Source: Aphrophora alni
Lineage: Eukaryota > Arthropoda > Insecta > Hemiptera > Aphrophoridae
Reading direction: 5' to 3'
Assembly: GCA_963513935.1 (NCBI GenBank)
Contig: OY740774.1
Coordinates: forward strand, 23,207,949 to 23,271,948
DNA: 64,000 bases
A program made the translations under genes and the position numbers. Positions within the stretch are counted from its first letter, which is position 1. Each line of letters opens with the position of its first letter. Below the pieces are notes generated by a model that was not told the DNA's origin, searched no databases, and was given only the letters and a program-made list of their open reading frames with translations. Of this stretch, positions 61,471 through 64,000 are shown one piece after another.

Positions 61471-61814
61471 CAACTCGATCTTGGTAAACGAAAGTTTGGA
61501 CTGGTAAATACTTTACGATATATTTATTAAATTTTTAGGTTATATTTTTGTTGCAACAACAGTGAGTCTAAAACCAATGTATCAATTTAGTAATTCAAAC
61601 GATTTTGTTAAACGAAAGAATCGAAAGTAATCTATGTTATAACATTTAATATTTTAAGCATTGTTTTGTTTTCAATTAATTTATTTGTTCCAAGAACCCT
61701 TTAGAACCCTGTAATTTCTTAATTATATTTTATTATTTTACACAAAATATTAGGTTATTAATTTAGTTGATTATCTTTATTTGGTTTTCCCCCTTTGATT
61801 TATTAGTTTTAATT

Positions 61815-62320
61815 TCAAAAGCTAGTCGGTCCGTCTGTCTGTCGTCGCAACCAGTTTGAAAAAAATAGCGGTAACAAGAAAAAGTTACCTTGAAGTAGTT
61901 AAGTTTAAGTTACCTTAAACTAGACTTGAACAGATTGTTGTGTGTAAATATTATGTGTGGGGTATTAAAAAAAACTAGAAGTTATCCTGATTACGAATAT
62001 CTAGGAATATTTGACGTAAAAATTGATATATTGGCACGCTAGGCCAAATTTTAAATGTCAAATGTCTCATTATCCCTCCCTAACTTGAATACGGCGTGAA
62101 ATAAAAAATGTGAAAAAAATTATTTGGATTTGAAGTTAAATTTCAGTGCGAAATCATACATTATAGTTTTTTTGTATGACGAATACAACTTCATTTAACA
62201 ACACAATAAGAAATGCCTAGTGTATAAGTTTTAAAAGCAGTTTATGTGAAATGTGAGAAACAATTCAATAACATTAAAAATGGATTGCATTTTCAGTGAG
62301 TTATCTTTATTAGGGTCCGT
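61815..62320 (+). repeat. Repeat B, plus copy
   Basis: From GTCCGTCTGTCTGTCGTCGC through ATCCTGATTACGAATATCTA and ATACGGCGTGA to TTTTTGTATGACGAATACAA and TTATCTTTATTAGGGTCCGT. Confidence 0.85.
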
Positions 62321-62640
62321 AGGTAAAACTAAGAACCTTTAATAATTCAACTGAAAAGTTGCAAGAGAATAAATCCTATATTTTTAAAATTTTGCACTTA
62401 TATTCTTTGTATTACCCCACAAATAGGAAAAATATAGCGGTAACGAAAAAATGACATTGGGTTAGTTAAGGGGCAAAAACTATGAGGTTGAACAATTTTA
62501 TTTTTTTAAATATTATGTGTGGGTATGATATAAAACTGGAAGTTATTCGGATTAGTAATATGTATGTTTATTGACGATAAAAATAATATATCGGGGCTAG
62601 CCCAATTAAAACGCTTCGACTATATAAAAATATTTGCCCC
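62310..62640 (+). repeat. Repeat B, second plus copy, head to tail with the previous
   Basis: Begins with TTAGGGTCCGTAGGTAAAAC shared with the end of the previous copy and continues to TATGTTTATTGACGATAAAA; the 3' part is lost. The arrangement matches the two adjacent minus copies at 25925-26750. Confidence 0.8.
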
Positions 62641-63297
62641 TATATACCTATTGACCCTAAGTCGCTTGTCTTTTTTATATTAATTATTTATTTTGCAAGG
62701 GTAATGGTTTTACGCCTATTAAAAAACAAAGATTTTTGGATTCAAAATTGTAAAGCAATAATTGAACATACGCCGATTTCGATTCTTCCTTTTAAAGTCT
62801 CCTACGCCGTGAGGTAGGGAAAATATACGTTTGTCTACAGTTGTTGACAAAATGGCATTTCGTTCATTTAAATTAGATTGCAAAACAGCTGATTTCTCAA
62901 CAGTTTCACTTTGCCCACTACTTTGCACACTCCGAATGGCAACCGAACAAAACGAAATTTAGGTTAAGTTTATTTGAATTGTTTTATAATATACAGGAAA
63001 TGTCCCGTATGTAGATTAGATTAATTCTTATATGTAAAATAACATAAATAAACAACAAAATAATGTTTTAAAGTTGAAAAAGGAAGTAATTATTCATGAA
63101 GATGACTGACAGTGTATGTACACGGAGAGTATTTTTCGTTTGCCGAGTTTTGAAGTTGGCATACACACTTCCTCAACAATACACCTAAGTTATTTGTAAT
63201 ATTCATAAATAACCTCAGTTTTGACGTGAGAACTTCTACTCAGTGTTGATGTGTTGTTTAGCACTACTGCTATATGTTGTGTAGTTAGTTTTAAAAT

Positions 63298-63498
63298 ATG
63301 GACAGTTCAGAGGATGAAAACCTGTCAAATACCCTGCCTAAATTAGCGGAAAAAGCTAACAACGTTGTACTAAATCTCCTTCCTGTCAAATCAAGGAAAA
63401 AGTACAACCGCCAGTATGAACTGTTTTTGTCATGGCTAAAGGAAAACAATGGTAACAAGATTTCTGAAAATATTTTGCTAGCGTACTTTTCAGAAAAG
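63298..63498 (+). CDS. First exon of a Crypton-like tyrosine recombinase gene (candidate)
   Basis: An ATG at 63298 opens 67 codons reading MDSSEDENLSNTLPKLAEKA, a Leu/Pro-Lys-Ser linker (LLPVKSRKKYNRQYELFLSW) and ENILLAYFSEK. This is the SAM-like core-binding domain found at the N-terminus of tyrosine recombinase proteins repeated in many arthropod genomes (a pattern of LP.KS...Y...Y..F..W ... N.LL.YF.E). A donor AAAAG|GTTAGC with GT at 63499-63500 ends the exon in phase 0, exactly where the family continues with a K-Y/S-rich segment. The reading past the donor to 63525 is probably intronic. The catalytic domain is not in the window after 63500, so it may lie beyond 64000 or be lost. Confidence 0.65.
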
Positions 63499-63669
63499 GT
63501 TAGCATAAACAAAAGTAGTATTTGATTAAAATTGAGCTTTTATGAAGCCAAAATTAATTTTTTTAATTATTCCTGAACCCCCAATATTTATTTACTTGCA
63601 ATTATACACATGAGTTTGGATTATTAACCTTTTCCACTACAATTCAAACAAAATCAGTAGAGCCGGTTA

Positions 63670-63674
<5 letters not shown>

Positions 63675-63715
<41 letters not shown>
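63675..63715. repeat. (TA)n microsatellite
   Basis: About 20 TA dinucleotides between GAGCCGGTTAAATA and TTTCCTGTTATC. Confidence 0.97.
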
Positions 63716-63717
<2 letters not shown>

Positions 63718-64000
63718 CCTGTTATCTCTCGAACCGGCCTTTTTGAAGAGATGGTGGCCAATTTTTACTCGTATCTTTATACATCATACATGTTCAAAAT
63801 CATCAGAGCCAATTTACAGAAAATAATAATTATGTGGTTTTTCTTATGGCAGCTATAGCCAAATTTCGAGTTAATGATGGCAAAAATATGCCCACATACC
63901 AAATTTGATTAAAACCCGTTCGTGTGTTGTGGTGAAGAGCAATACACACACAACTGACAGACATCAATCCAAATGCAACCATAGTGTTACCTCTAGGACA
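63716..64000. repeat. Dispersed repeat related to the 24.9-25.4 kb element
   Basis: AAAAATATGCCCACATACCA, ATTTGATTAAAACCCG and GAGCAATACACA resemble the arms of the inverted repeat at 24830-25500. No coding seen. Confidence 0.45.

Overview
The window looks like AT-rich insect genomic DNA: spliced genes with GT/AG introns, a dLMO/Beadex-type gene, mariner and hAT DNA transposons, non-LTR retrotransposon tails, and a short interstitial array of CCTAA, the complement of the insect telomere repeat TTAGG. TTAGG argues against Diptera. Together with the transposon types it would fit a hemipteran such as a leafhopper relative, but the species is a guess.

Only one conserved host gene is recognisable. 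It is a LIM-only gene (LMO/Beadex) on the minus strand. Its coding exons lie at 17115-16890 (LIM1), 16004-15879 (first half of LIM2), 6695-6554 (second half of LIM2) and 2379-2191 (C-terminal tail). Splice sites and phases agree across all of them. If the donor at 6553 is not used, exon 3 reads on to a stop at 6521, which would give a different, short C-terminus. The exon with the start codon was not found and lies above 17115, so most of the window is probably first intron and/or upstream regulatory DNA of this gene.

Mobile elements are numerous. The large LMO intron holds a nearly intact Tc1/mariner element of DD41D type (6770-8189, terminal inverted repeats plus TA duplication, one nonsense codon and one frameshift). 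It also holds a decayed hAT element with GTF2IRD2/ZBED-like transposase (9171-11478, 8-bp target duplication) and two foldback elements sharing a core. Elsewhere there is a second mariner fossil (18003-18480), non-LTR tails (4620-4860, 28570-29300), a fossil of an arthropod transposon-like protein (57735-58481) and the first exon of a Crypton-like tyrosine recombinase gene (63298-63498).

The dominant feature is a dispersed repeat, called repeat A here, of about 250 bp. It occurs at about 18 loci and is in the same orientation at all of them. It is nested inside other repeats at two places, sometimes contains tandem internal monomers, and its approximate consensus carries an open frame of about 59 codons. 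A second dispersed family (repeat B, about 550 bp) occurs in both orientations.

The 40-49.5 kb stretch is a cluster of tandem arrays: a GTGA/GA tract, a roughly 51-bp array, a CT tract, a 41-bp array of about 48 units with higher-order structure, a TA tract and a 58-bp array of nine near-identical units. A degenerate roughly 32-bp array lies at 59.15-60.25 kb. Most remaining sequence is AT-rich and unassigned, with a few GC-richer islands that could be regulatory or unrecognised exons.
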